Below, piece after piece: positions 11,974 to 22,950 of a stretch of DNA of 64,000 nucleotides. Under the pieces are notes generated by a model. It did not search any database. It was not told where the DNA came from and saw only the letters and a program-made list of their open reading frames with translations. The position numbers and the translations under genes are program-made. The stretch comes from Gymnothorax reevesii (lineage: Eukaryota > Chordata > Actinopteri > Anguilliformes > Muraenidae): NCBI GenBank assembly GCA_029721435.1, contig CM056576.1, positions 119,029,166 to 119,093,165 on the forward strand, in the 5' to 3' direction. How positions within the stretch are numbered: position 1 is the first letter of the stretch; the number at the start of each line of letters is the position of its first letter.

Positions 11974-12117
11974 TTAAATTCAGATTCAGCTGGAAGCAAA
12001 TAGAATACTTGAGAAGCATTTTATCATGAGCTTTGCTCTGTGATTTAACCTACAAGAAAAGGACAAAATATCATGGCAAAATGGCTTTATCTTTCAAGTA
12101 CACAAACCGCAGTTAAA

Positions 12118-12138
12118 AATAATAATAATAATAATAAA
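12118..12138. repeat. AAT trinucleotide microsatellite
   Basis: Seven AAT units in a row next to a probable decayed SINE and a Tc1 relic. Confidence 0.8.
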
Positions 12139-12169
12139 ATACTCAGGAGAGGTGATTCCCATCAATCTA

Positions 12170-12270
12170 AATGCTAGCTCACAGCACGTGGGTGCTTACG
12201 GGGGTTGAACCCGCAGCATTTTGTGATCTGTGGTCTTTAAAGCAAGGTGATGATAACAGTTCAAAGGTCA
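12170..12270 (-). repeat. Possible tRNA-derived SINE remnant
   Basis: On the minus strand the segment reads GATCACAAAATGCTGCGGGT followed by TCAACCCCCG, which resembles the T-arm (B box) part of a tRNA-derived SINE head. The A box and the rest of the tRNA fold are not clear, so this is a weak call. Confidence 0.3.
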
Positions 12271-12278
12271 CAAAATAT

Positions 12279-12428
12279 GTAGTTGGTGCTCGAATTTCAG
12301 GTGTGTTGGTCACAAAAACAGCAAAATTATTAAAGGTAACGAGAAGAACTGCATCAAAAATTCTGAGAACATTTACCAAAACCAACAAACGGGAAGAGCA
12401 AGAAAGAACTGTTGCTCCAAGTCAAAGC
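12279..12428 (+). pseudogene. Tc1-like transposase N-terminal fragment
   Basis: A plus-strand open stretch reads VVGARISGVLVTKTAKLLKV, then TRRTASKILRTFTKTNKRE. This matches the paired-type helix-turn-helix DNA-binding domain at the start of Tc1/mariner transposases (GARxxGxSVTKTAxLLGVSRxTVSKV...). The frame is open upstream but the preceding residues are not transposase-like, and the catalytic DDE domain does not follow. No terminal repeats were seen near it. It is a dead fragment, in the opposite orientation to ephb1. Confidence 0.7.
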
Positions 12429-14382
12429 TCTCCAACAGGGAAACACAAGCACTTGGTATGCACAGGTGCTAAAATAACACATATGTAGCTCTAAATCTGT
12501 AGTCTCTGGCAAACTTAATCTGACAAGATATGAATAGCCGGTACCCTTAAATCATTTCACTAAATTTTAATGCTTCTGAAAAAAACATATTCTTTAATTC
12601 CCAAAGGTAACAATGCAGTGCAGCAAGCTGTATTTGTGTTTTCCCAAATTAAAAGAGACACCATGGATTATCACGTTTTACCTTTTACCTCCAAAAGGGG
12701 GGGGGAATCACATCCAACCAAATCACGCATAAGAAAAGAAAAGACAAAGACCAGATAGAGAAGGCACAGAGTCAGAGAACGGTCACAATTACACACTCAT
12801 TATTTTCTCTTCATTTCAGGACTTCCGCAGACACCTAATTAGCTGAGGAGATAATGAATGGCTGGCTCTCTTGATTCTGGTGTCTGAAGTACCGCAGGCG
12901 CTAATTATTATAAAAAAAAACCTTGTTTATTTCGAGTGTTTGTTTGTTTGTTTTAAAATAAGGGAGCAATTCTCAAGAGTTATTACTGTAAACCCCTTTC
13001 AAGCTCTCATTTTCCCCTTATTTGTCAATTGAATGGTCTATTCAGAAAAATAACCTGCAATAACCTTTTTTTTCACAGGGCATCACAGGAAGTGCACTTT
13101 CCAATTCCCTGACCCATCAAATCAGCAAGTAGAAAGGAGAATAACGGCCCGAGCTTGCAACAATAGCTCCATTCATTGGTAGAAACTCGTTGACAAAGCA
13201 AATGCGTATAGGTGTACAATGTTAGATCTGTCCACAGTCTGTCCATATTTTCTTATTTTTCTATGCACGGGACGTTTCTGGGTGTAAACCTTTGGATAGT
13301 GGGTGTGTGGCCCCAGCCAATAGCGCTGCAATGCTACATAGCGCTTCTGATGTCGTTGAACCAGGGAGGAAGGGTCGACTTTAAATGCTGTATTAACAAA
13401 CTGCAGCTGATAATTCCTACTCCGTGCATCTTTAATGCTTAATGACTTGAAGTAATTCCAGCCCTCATTTTTTTCTCACAAACACAAATTTGGTAGGTCG
13501 ATAATAATCTGAAACTGACCCAGTTATCTTATTTGAGCAATTTCCACTTCTGAAGATTAAAAAAACACACATTCATAAGCAGCGCAGAGAGCACAAGCTA
13601 ATTGAATGAATGCTTACTAGCTATTTGTGTTTACGAACACCATTTGTGGAGGCGCATTTAAAACTGAAGCAAAGTGTTGGCCTTTAAACAGCAAGTGTTT
13701 GTACTCCACAGAATCCCATATCAGCATTTTCGCAGAATGTAATATAGGCCACTTATGAAAAACTGAAAAGCAAATCAATTACAGCTAATATCAGGAGATT
13801 ACTTTTCATATTGAAGTTCTATTCTCAATACATTTTTATCCTTTGCATAAAAATCCTACACTGCATTGTGCGCACTCCACTTCATCAAAAAAGCACTCAA
13901 TATGAAGACTCATTTTTGGAATCGAGTGCGTCAATGCCTGTAAACATAACAGTATAGCCTGTATTTTTTCATTAGATCTGACTGTGTGTCTATATGAGAG
14001 TTTCTATACGTTCGCCTGTTTGTCCCTCAAAGTTTAAACAGCCTCAGGGACTCAGTGGATTTTTCAGCCACCTCTACCATGACTAAATCTGTCCAGATGC
14101 TGCCGATTAGGGTGAGCTGCCGTACAGAGCAGAGGATGCTGGGAGGCGGAAATCATTCAGGCCTGTCAACTACTGCAAGCACAGGCTCGGCCCTATCAAT
14201 ACCTCACACAGAGATGGAATATGACAGCCAGAGAAGAGCGCATCTGCCAAACTCCGCCGTCCGAGGCTGATGGCGTGCTACGAGTGCCGCGCCTTGGTCA
14301 GGGCTGCATTTAACTGTCTACCTTTATCTGTAGTGGTAATGTGATCTGAATCAAAATTGACAGAAATTTATGGGTGGGCTAC

Positions 14383-14408
<26 letters not shown>
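14383..14408. repeat. TG dinucleotide microsatellite
   Basis: Thirteen TG units ending in GAGAG. Confidence 0.9.
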
Positions 14409-14413
<5 letters not shown>

Positions 14414-17400
14414 CTGAAATGAGTTTGGAATAAAGGAAAATGACCAGAGAGAGGGAAAGCTGTGAGGTGAGCAGAAGGAAGGTTGGCTCTGATCTGCTCC
14501 AAATCGACAAAACCTAATTTCCTCACTCATAAACCTCCCAGTCAATGAACAGCTGAGGAACCCACTAATAGGGAAATTGGTTTGCATATAATAGCCCATT
14601 TGGGATAAATTGCATTAGGAACTATTGGACACAGAGACAAAGACTGATGTTAAACACTGGCGATACAAGAACCCAACGTCCACACCATGTCAGTTTGAGT
14701 TATGAAGCCAAGTCAAAGCGACTTGTCTTTTGCCGCTAAACAATTTCAGAGGCAAGAGTGTGTAATTTATTCGACATTTGTCTTCCAGTTCTCTTATATG
14801 TTTTTATGCGCTGAGAGGCTAATGAGACCTGGGACTGGCAATGAACAGGGAAAATTACAAATCAGAATCCATTTATACAAGGGCCACTCCAATCAAAACA
14901 TTACATCAATAACCAGAAATAGCCAAACCAATTACTGGAAGAGCCAGGCAATTCCATTTGGAAATTACCCCCAAGGGGATTAAAAAGTTATTTTGGGCTG
15001 TGCTGAATACGGTTATGCTCAGTCGAGCAAGTAGAACATTTTAGCAAACAATTTGCACTGCGCTGGGGAATTACACATAAATTCAAAATAAAAATCACAT
15101 GTACTCTATCTGGAGTGAAATGCACTCTGTCATTGTACACAGACTAGTTTGCTGTGCGATAAAACACAGACAATTATGCATTTAGTTAGTATCTTTGGTC
15201 CACCTTATTATTGCACGTCTTTAAGTGTATCTGCATTATGATACTGTAAAAACCAGACCTTTTCCCCAGAGCAGGAAAGGGCTTTCTCAAACTCTCGCCA
15301 AATTTGAACGATAATGTGAAATATCGGAAATTGTGTCACCCTCTACTTGAATTGACAAACCTGAGTAAAAAGATACATTTATAGTTATGTGCAGAATTAT
15401 TGGGCCACAAATAAAATGAGGAGGGATACGCATAACAAACAATACAGTAAATAGTCCATATGTTAAATTCAAACATATAGAAAATCTATTCTTTTATTCT
15501 CATGTTTCAATGTTTTTCATCGTCACCACATTTTTCAAATGGGTGCTGACAATTCTGCACCCGACTGTGCTCTGGTCACTTTGAGAAGTGGTGCCAAAAC
15601 AACAGTAGCAGAACTTCACAACTCTTGTCCACTTACTAATCAATTTAATGTATATAACTCTGGCCAATTGGCTCTGAGATCTTTCAGTCAAGATTGTGGA
15701 AGACAAGCTTCAGAATGACGCCTAAGTATGCTCGACAGATCAGAACTAGTTTAACCACGACAGAGCAATATAAAATACAGCCATGTCTCAATATCAATCA
15801 TTACACTATACAAGTTACCTCAAACTGGTGGTGGCAGTAAATATTGCAAAACCAGCGGGATGGCACTGAGATCTGGCGCTTACCACTTCACTACCTGCTT
15901 CCTTCAACAGCTTTTCAGCGGGATCAGGACAAGCCAAGAGTGCCAACCTTTTCACGTCGCTAGTCAAGCGGGATTTAAAGGAGTCTTGCTTTCATTAACT
16001 CTCCGGTGACACTAAACTGGCGGGGTAGGGCACATGGAAGCCAGCCAATGATAGGCCATGCCAGGAGGAACAGACTGACTCTATTGATGCAGTAAGTTTG
16101 GGGTCATAGCGCTGGCAGGTGGGTTCTGCTGGCATAGTTAGGCAGAAGCTGTTGTTGAAGAGGGAAAGAGCGCCCCCTGTAGGTCCCCTACCAAGACGTA
16201 GCAGAAATTCCTCCCAGAGCCTGATTGTGCTGGACAGATCTGGCACAAGAGAAACGCGCACAATCACAATTCCTACCCGTCCGCAGCTGTTATATGACCA
16301 TTCAGCGGATCCAATAAAAGAGGCAATTTCCAGCACAGGCCTATTCTGCTGCCTTAAGGCTAAAGTCATGATGTCAGCTGAAACCTTCTTTCGCCTCTGT
16401 CATATTGTGTATGAAATGTTTTATCTATTGAGTGCAACATGGAAAAATAAACACCTCGAATGGCCATGCTAAAAGCAAAATCATGTTGTTTACAGTTGCG
16501 AAAGCAACAGGCAGAATGTGAACTGTTCGCGGTTGGCAAGCCTTTTGGTGCCGTCATCCTTTTCAGACTGCGATAAATCGCTATGAAAATAGTTCAAACG
16601 TCCTTCAACTCATTCCACTGGCTAATTTGCTTATTCTCAGTACTGCAAGTAAGTATCTAACCTCCCATCGCTATTGTCTATTTCAGGACAGTGATAACTG
16701 CCTGTGTCAGTCTTTCTGTCTCTGACACACCCGGCAGAGTTGAATACCGTTCTGTCCGCCTCATCTCTGCCTCTCTTCACAGCAGCTGTGACGTAGCTAG
16801 AACTTCAAAGACATGCAATTTCCATTTTGCTGAGTCAAGTCGAGAAACACTTACGAGAACCTGTCGGCTATAGCCCTCTTTAGCGGACTCGACTACATTT
16901 GGCGGGTCGAAGAGCGAGATACTGGGAAATCTGATGAGGCAGTGAAGACGTGTTCAGACAGAGAGAGAGAGCTGCACTTTGGAGAACCATAAAGCGATAG
17001 CGCTCCCCCATGAAAGAACCCAATTGGAAAAAAAAAAAAAACAAAAACAAAAGTGGTTCCAGAACAGCCTTAAAACCTCACACACTGCAATATTCTAAAT
17101 AAACTAGAGGTATCTCAATAACTTTCCAGGGATCCCCCATACTGGCTCAAATGCTTCCACAAGACCCTCTTCAATAGGCACTGTACATATCTCTTAAAAA
17201 TCCAGCATTTAAATTCACTGCATATCATGTCCGGCCAGGGACCCCATATAATACTACTAGACATCCAGGTACTAACGACCTGCTCGCTGCATGAATTTTA
17301 CGACAAGAAAACGTATGCCTACAACCCAACCGGGTCCCTACAACAGAAGGTAGAGCCATCAAATCAACAGCACATCTATCGTACTGATGACAAACTAACA

Positions 17401-18439
17401 GGGGAAAAGAAACAATAAACATCCGATTTAATCCATTTCTACATGCAAATGATGATTACACTGGGCTGGCTCAAATCACCACCTCTGTCAAAAAGCACTT
17501 AGAACACCTCCTCCTGATGGATTTTTTTTTTTTTATACAAAGAAGCAAGAACAATTGAGCACAATAGTACAATTAAGTACAAAGTTACATCCCTTTTGAT
17601 GTTATAATGGAATTGTGGTGAGAAATAGTGTTTATAAAGGTGAGAAAGGAAAGGTTAGAGCTAAAATAAACTGGCTAAGATAAACACTGATAATTGCATA
17701 GCATCAATGGTGCAGGTTTGTCGGCTAATGAATGCTCTACAGCTCTGTGCTCAGGCTTCCGCGACAGGGGGTTTATAAGTGCCCAAATTGATTTGTGAGC
17801 TGTTATATGGTCTCTGTCCCTCGTCTGCTGAGAGAGCGGGGCTAGAGTGCGGCCAGTCTTAGCACAGACACTGGCACACTTTTCTCACCCCGCCCCGCAG
17901 CCGTGACCGGGCGCAAAACTGCTACGGAGCTAATGGAAGCCTTGACCTTTTCTTCGACGAGACTTCCTTCGTCCTGAGGGGACGGAAAAATAAATGAGAC
18001 GCAACCTTGCTTCTCAGAGTCTCTCATCCAATTCGCCCTGCTTCCCAAATTACAGGGCTTAGCGTTGAGGAATGCAAGGTGAAGGGGGCAGGGCGACCTG
18101 AATTGCACCTGGTCCCCACAAGCCAGGCACGGATACATATACCCAATGCCCCACATTCAGCTAAATTCTGATTGGCTGGACTCAATGAGGGCCTGGCCTG
18201 GAAAATTGAATGACGGCTCTCTCTTCAGGCACAGGAGAAACCCTCGAAGCTAAAGAGATATTTACAAAACGCTAATGATCTCTCTATTTCTAGCACATTG
18301 CCTCTAGCCCACTGTTCTCGAACTCAACTCTCTCCCTATTTCAGATGCACAGGAAATTAATCCATACAACAATAGAAATACAATAGAAAATATAAAACAT
18401 TTACTTTGAAAACCTGAATGACACATGGCAAGACACAGA

Positions 18440-18778
18440 GGGCTCCAAAATTACTGGCACCCCTGACTGGAAATGCATAAACAATACAAAAAAAATATAT
18501 GCTGTAAACAATATCATTACAGAAAAATTGAATATACCAACATGCATGAAATACTTTATTAATGTTTCAGTGGGAACAACCAAAATCACAACTATCATTT
18601 TATACAAAATCAAGACACCCTTAATTTAGTGCTTAGTGCAACCAGCTTTGACAAGGATAACAGCATGGAGTCTTTCCCTGTAATTTTTGATAAGGTTAAG
18701 GCACACATTTGACGGGACTTTGGGCCTCTCCTCCAAGCAGATCCTTTGTAGATCCTTCACATTCTTGGGTTTGCATTT
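18440..18778 (-). pseudogene. Tc1-like transposon remnant: transposase C-terminus and one terminal repeat
   Basis: On the minus strand the segment 18778-18626 reads KPKNVKDLQRICLEERPKV, PSNVCLNLIKNYRERLHAVI and LVKAGCTKH before a stop. This is the C-terminal tail of Tc1 transposases (kDLxxxxxEEWxxIPxxxCxxLIxxYxxRLxxVIxxKGxxTKY). The W of EEW is lost. Beyond the stop, near 18447-18470, the sequence CAGGGGTGCCAGTAATTTTG (minus strand) looks like the outer part of a Tc1 terminal inverted repeat. The DNA-binding and catalytic regions are missing; upstream of 18778 the sequence is unrelated. Confidence 0.75.
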
Positions 18779-20884
18779 ATTAACAGCCCTCTTGGAATTA
18801 TAATCATAAAATGGCAGAAAGTGAAACTTTAAGGTCCAAATTAGCACTGCAGAATGCCATGATTTATGATTCGAAGTCAAAATCTCAGGATATATATGGA
18901 CTAGTTTCTGAGATATGGGCCATAACAATGCAAAACAACAATCGGCCGGTGAGCTTGAATGGTTTCTGGAAATTAGGTCCTTTTCCTAGGTTGTGATATA
19001 ATACAAATACAATGATCGTCTTCATAAATAATAAAAAAAGACGAATGGTCCCATATTACAAACGGAGGAGCAGCTGCAACTAACTTGGAGTGTTAACAAT
19101 GGGGAAAATGGGTTGAGTACTTGAACTTCCAAAAAGCACATAAAACTAAATGTTTTTCAGAGGGAAAGCTCACCGAGCAATCACTGGTGTATGTTAATGT
19201 TCCAGTACAAATTAGGTCAGGCACTAGGTTTACTGTCAGGTTTTATTTAGCATTTCTGCAAAGCCATTGAATCCCTATAATGCCAGGGGAAGGGCCCTCT
19301 GCCAATTCATACACTTGGGCCCGCAGAGACTTTGCTCTGTTAGCAGCGAGCAGCTATGCTAAGTTGTAAACTGGAGGGCACTACGCTGAAGGTTTGAGCT
19401 GCAGTAAGACACCACTTTATCCTTGAGCACAACTCTTGACCCTCAATCACATCAGCAGATGACTGGCAGTAAACATGACTGATGTCCAAAGAGGAAGACC
19501 TGCCTCGATGAAGGTGTTGGCTAAGCAAATCAATATTACAACGCGATATAAAAACGGTTTCTATCACTCGCAACAGATCCTTTATCGCTTGAACCATATT
19601 GAGCCACAACCATCACAGTTCTGGGACACAGCTATATTCAGAACATGAAGCACAAAAGAACCCTGAACATTCTTAGTTCTACACAGGAAATCATCAAAAA
19701 CACCACCATAAATGTCAGCTTTGTGAAGGTCACGACATACTGTTTTTGTGGAGATATGGCTATCTTACCAATTACCAGACCGTCCCTGTCGGAGAGTTTT
19801 GACTCACAGCCACTATTTTTTTTTAAGTTGTTGTTTACTGTTTGATACTTTTTGGTGTTTGACACATGCTGCTATATTTTTTGACACAGTTGTCCTTGCT
19901 GTCTTAAATTTCCCATTTATAAAAGTTGGTGCCAGATGCAACTACAATTCTGTTACAAAGTATTTGGCCCCTTTGGTTGCTCTGTTAGCATAATCATCTT
20001 GCTTTTGAGACTTGCATTGTTAGATGCTGCTGGTTCGGCCTCATTTAAGCAGACGCTTGCTGTGAAATGGCTTTATGCTAATTGTGTTATCGAGACTTTG
20101 AAGTTAAAGCCGTATTTCATGGATGCACATGAAGGCATAAGCTGACTAGTGCCGAGAGTGACAGTGTTAGTCGTGTTTCGGTGTACGCGTCTGCGCATGT
20201 GACCCAAGAAAGAAAAACATACAAGCACTCAGGTAAATTAGACTTTCGTATAATTAAAAAATGATGAGTTACATTGCACATAGTTGTTAACCCTCGTGTC
20301 CTGAGTTTTTTCTAATTGGTCGTCCCCGCATTCCAGCTGTCTGCATCAGTTTTGATTCTGTTCAGTGAATTGATTCTTACTATTAAATTACTGTCTCCTT
20401 TGATTCCCCTCCTCTCATATTCCAATACCCTCCATTGCACACTCATCTCCAATAATTTATTTGACAGCTTGTGTATTTAAGTTTCTAGTCTCTGTCTTCC
20501 CTTTGTTGGATTGCAGCACTGCCTTGTCCAGTGTTTCCTGTTCTCCATCTTTGGAATTATACTGCTCAAACTAAAAGCCTTAAATCCTTTCAGGATTTTT
20601 TCACTGGCTTCTGGCAACTCGCATCTTCCTGTCTTGTCCTCTGTGCAGTTCAAAGGAGCGCATCTAACTCAGTCCTTCTGGCTCACCGCCCTAATGCTGA
20701 CCTCAGTCCAGCCCCTTCGATTCCTTCAAGCTGAAGTCCTAAACCTTCAGCAGCAGCAGCAGCCTGACTGCGCACATCGGATTTTTTAAGTCTCTTTGTG
20801 TTCAGTTCAGTTTTGTTACGAAGGCCAATTGAGGCATGTTCTGTGATGCATTAACCGCCTCTCTGCTGTTCGCAATAACCTATA

Positions 20885-22030
20885 CACTGCCTGGACAAAA
20901 AAAAAAAATGTTGCGGCTAAAACTTAAATGGGAAAATAGGAAAGTGTCTATGATTAAATCATTATTGTATTGATTAATATGAGTCATCTGGCAACAATTT
21001 TTTTTAACCTTTACTGATGCAGCGAGTAGCTTCTCATTTCTTAAATATCATGTCAGAAGATGTAGAGGGAGCATAGAGTTTGGACTGAAGGGCAATAGAA
21101 AGAGACAATGCGGTCTGATGAGTCCAGAGTTACCCTATTCCAGAACAATAGGCATATGAGGGTAAGAAAGGAAGCCCATGAAGTGATGCACCCATCAGGT
21201 CCACTGTACAAGCCCCCTGGAGGCAGGGTTGTGATCTGAGGCTGCTTCAGTTGTTCCGGTTAAGGCCCAACAATGTTATGTAGTGATAAAGAGTCAGAAG
21301 ATTATCTAAATTTACTGAACGACCAGGTTATCTATCCCATCAATGGTTTTTCAAATCACTGATGGCACAGGCATATTCTAGAATGACAATGCCAAGATTC
21401 ATCCGGCTCAAATTGTGAAAGAGTGGTTCAGCAGGCTCGAGGAATAAATTTCACACGTAAATTGACCCCACAGAGTCCTCATCTTAACCCTCTGTTAACC
21501 AAGTACCTTTCCAACTGTGTAAAAATCATTTCCCCGGCCTAGACAAATATGTTGATTATGGGCCAATATTTGGAAAAATAGGAAAAAAAATTCTTGCCCC
21601 TTTGGCCCACCTTTCCAAAATGTAGCAGATCAGCTACATTGGGTAATAATGCAAATGGAAAAATAAAAGTGACGGACCATTCAAATTATTCTCAAATGTT
21701 AATTTGGCAATAAGAAACAAAACCAGCAGGGTGTCCAGGCTGTTAACCCTTTTACTTCATGTAGCAGATATGCTACGGTGGGTTAATAGAGGGTTAATCA
21801 AGTGACAGTCTGGGATGCGTTAGAAAAGGCTTCACAAATTGGTTTGACTCTCCCACCGTATATGCAAGAGCTCGGTCAAAAATAAATGCAACTGTGGTTA
21901 GAAATACTTGCTGTAACATTGCATAAGCTTGCTGAAACAAACCCATGACATATTCTAACGGTGATAAAAGCTAAAGATCCTCCAAGAAAATATAAAAATG
22001 TGCAACTTTCTTTTTTCTACTCATCTACAA
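20885..22030 (+). pseudogene. Decayed Tc1-like transposon with transposase relic
   Basis: The left end carries CACTGCCTGGACAAAA, matching the CACTGxxTGGxCAAAA start of a common Tc1-like terminal repeat. The plus-strand reading then contains WSDESRVTLFQNNRHMRVRK (21114 onward), LNDQVI, a degraded DNAxxH block (DDNAPIHxA-like), and TPQSPHLN before the insertion at 21488. After it comes a stretch reading VWDALEKASQ. These are the conserved blocks of the Tc1 DDE transposase: WSDESxF, the NxHxA region and PPQSPDLNPIExLWDxL. Stop codons and frame shifts are present throughout, so it is dead. The right end is approximate (an AT-rich stretch with GCAACTTTCTTTTTTC near 22000-22016). Confidence 0.8.
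21488..21793. mobile_element. TTAA-flanked piggyBac-type MITE inserted in the Tc1 relic
   Basis: This 306-bp element starts CCCTCTGTTAACC and ends with the inverted CCCTCTATTAACCC. It is flanked by TTAA at 21484-21487 and 21794-21797. A CCC-starting TIR with TTAA duplication is the piggyBac signature. Inside are two imperfect 16-bp palindromes, GTAGCAGATCAGCTAC and GTAGCAGATATGCTAC (the second near the right end), each followed by a similar GGGT sequence. There is no ORF. Removal with one TTAA retained joins the transposase blocks HLN and QVTVWDALEK in one frame. Confidence 0.88.
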
Positions 22031-22519
22031 TTGGCGTGCACAATTCCCTCTTTGCAAGTGTTCAACTGGCCCTTATCAGTTGATAAAAACATTATTTTGC
22101 GTAGAATTGAGTGCCTTAATCAAAATTTTTCTTGGTTGGTCTCAGAGCAAATACCCTTCAAAAGGTCTCTGCACAGCTATGGCATCATATTAACCTTAAA
22201 ATATTTTTTATAGAGCACTGATGAATACTTAATTGAACATAGGCATGTATTTTCAAACACTGCTGATCAGTCATTCATGGCATAGCATACGTGGCAGATG
22301 AGTAGCTTTGTACTTCAGAGGTAGTTAACATGCATGCACTTGTGCTAATCTGCCATTACTAAAGATGGAGAACATAACCATCGAAAGAAAGTCTAAAAAC
22401 AAGAGACAGCTGATAGCTTCACCAGACTGAGTCGGAGAAATCCAACAGAGTGTCGGGCCAACAAACCGTGGCTACTTTGAGGATAACTCCTTATTAGCAT
22501 GCCAGTGCTGTGCACGTAC

Positions 22520-22628
22520 CCAGGAGACGCGGAACCGTTAGCTTCGTTGACATAATAGCGTCTGATTAGGGAGATGAAGCGTTTCTCATGGGGAGAGGGG
22601 CTGGAAGCGTTCATGCTCATCGCAAAGT
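22520..22628 (-). other. Exon-like ORF with splice-site-like ends at a CpG-rich patch (hypothetical)
   Basis: On the ephb1 strand a 109-bp stretch is preceded by CTCTCTTCTCTCCCAG and followed by GTACGT. One frame is open throughout and contains ATG AGC ATG AAC, reading MSMNASSPSPHEKRFISLI then RRYYVNEANGSASP. I do not recognise the protein. It ends with two extra bases, so splicing to exon 7 (phase 0) would shift the EphB1 frame; it could not be an in-frame cassette. It may be a coincidence, a first exon of a short non-coding or truncated transcript, or a conserved non-coding element. Confidence 0.2.
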
Positions 22629-22950
22629 CTGGGAGAGAAGAGAGCGCGGGGATCGGGGCTCAGCGGAACTGAGCGCGTGTGGCGGAGGGGACCCCAAACA
22701 CGGATCCGTTTCAAGACTGCCCGCTCGCCGCCTCCGGTCCCTCTGGATGACTCGCCGGCCCTATCGCGACCCTCCTCTCGGCTGAACCCAGAGCGTGCCC
22801 GCCAGCCAGTTTTGTGCTTTTCATCACCGATCGATCTCCTCCAACGAGAGCAGCTCGGTCTGTGTTTAAAGTCTCCGGCGACTTCAAAACTATGGAGATT
22901 TGCCCCGCCTCCTCCCCCCGCTTCCCTACAAGCTAGGCGGTAGGCACAAA
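22580..22950. promoter_or_regulatory. CpG-rich island-like patch in intron 6
   Basis: This stretch is clearly richer in G+C and in CG dinucleotides than the AT-rich intron around it (for example GAGCGCGGGGATCGGGGC, CTCGCCGCCTCCGG, CTCGCCGGCCCTATCGCGAC). Such patches often mark promoters or enhancers. No TATA box or known gene start was identified. It could also be a GC-rich repeat. Confidence 0.45.

Noticed and set aside
12170..12270. Functional tRNA gene
   Set aside because: Only a T-arm-like piece is visible; no acceptor stem or anticodon arm can be folded.
15995..16369. 124-codon minus-strand ORF overlapping a 117-codon plus ORF at 16119-16472
   Set aside because: Both are unrecognised, overlap each other in opposite directions and have no splice or promoter context; probably chance or repeat-derived.
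22588..22943. Plus-strand ORFs of 65 and 88 codons in the CpG-rich patch
   Set aside because: Arg/Pro-rich readings in a GC-rich stretch without any known domain; likely by-products of composition.
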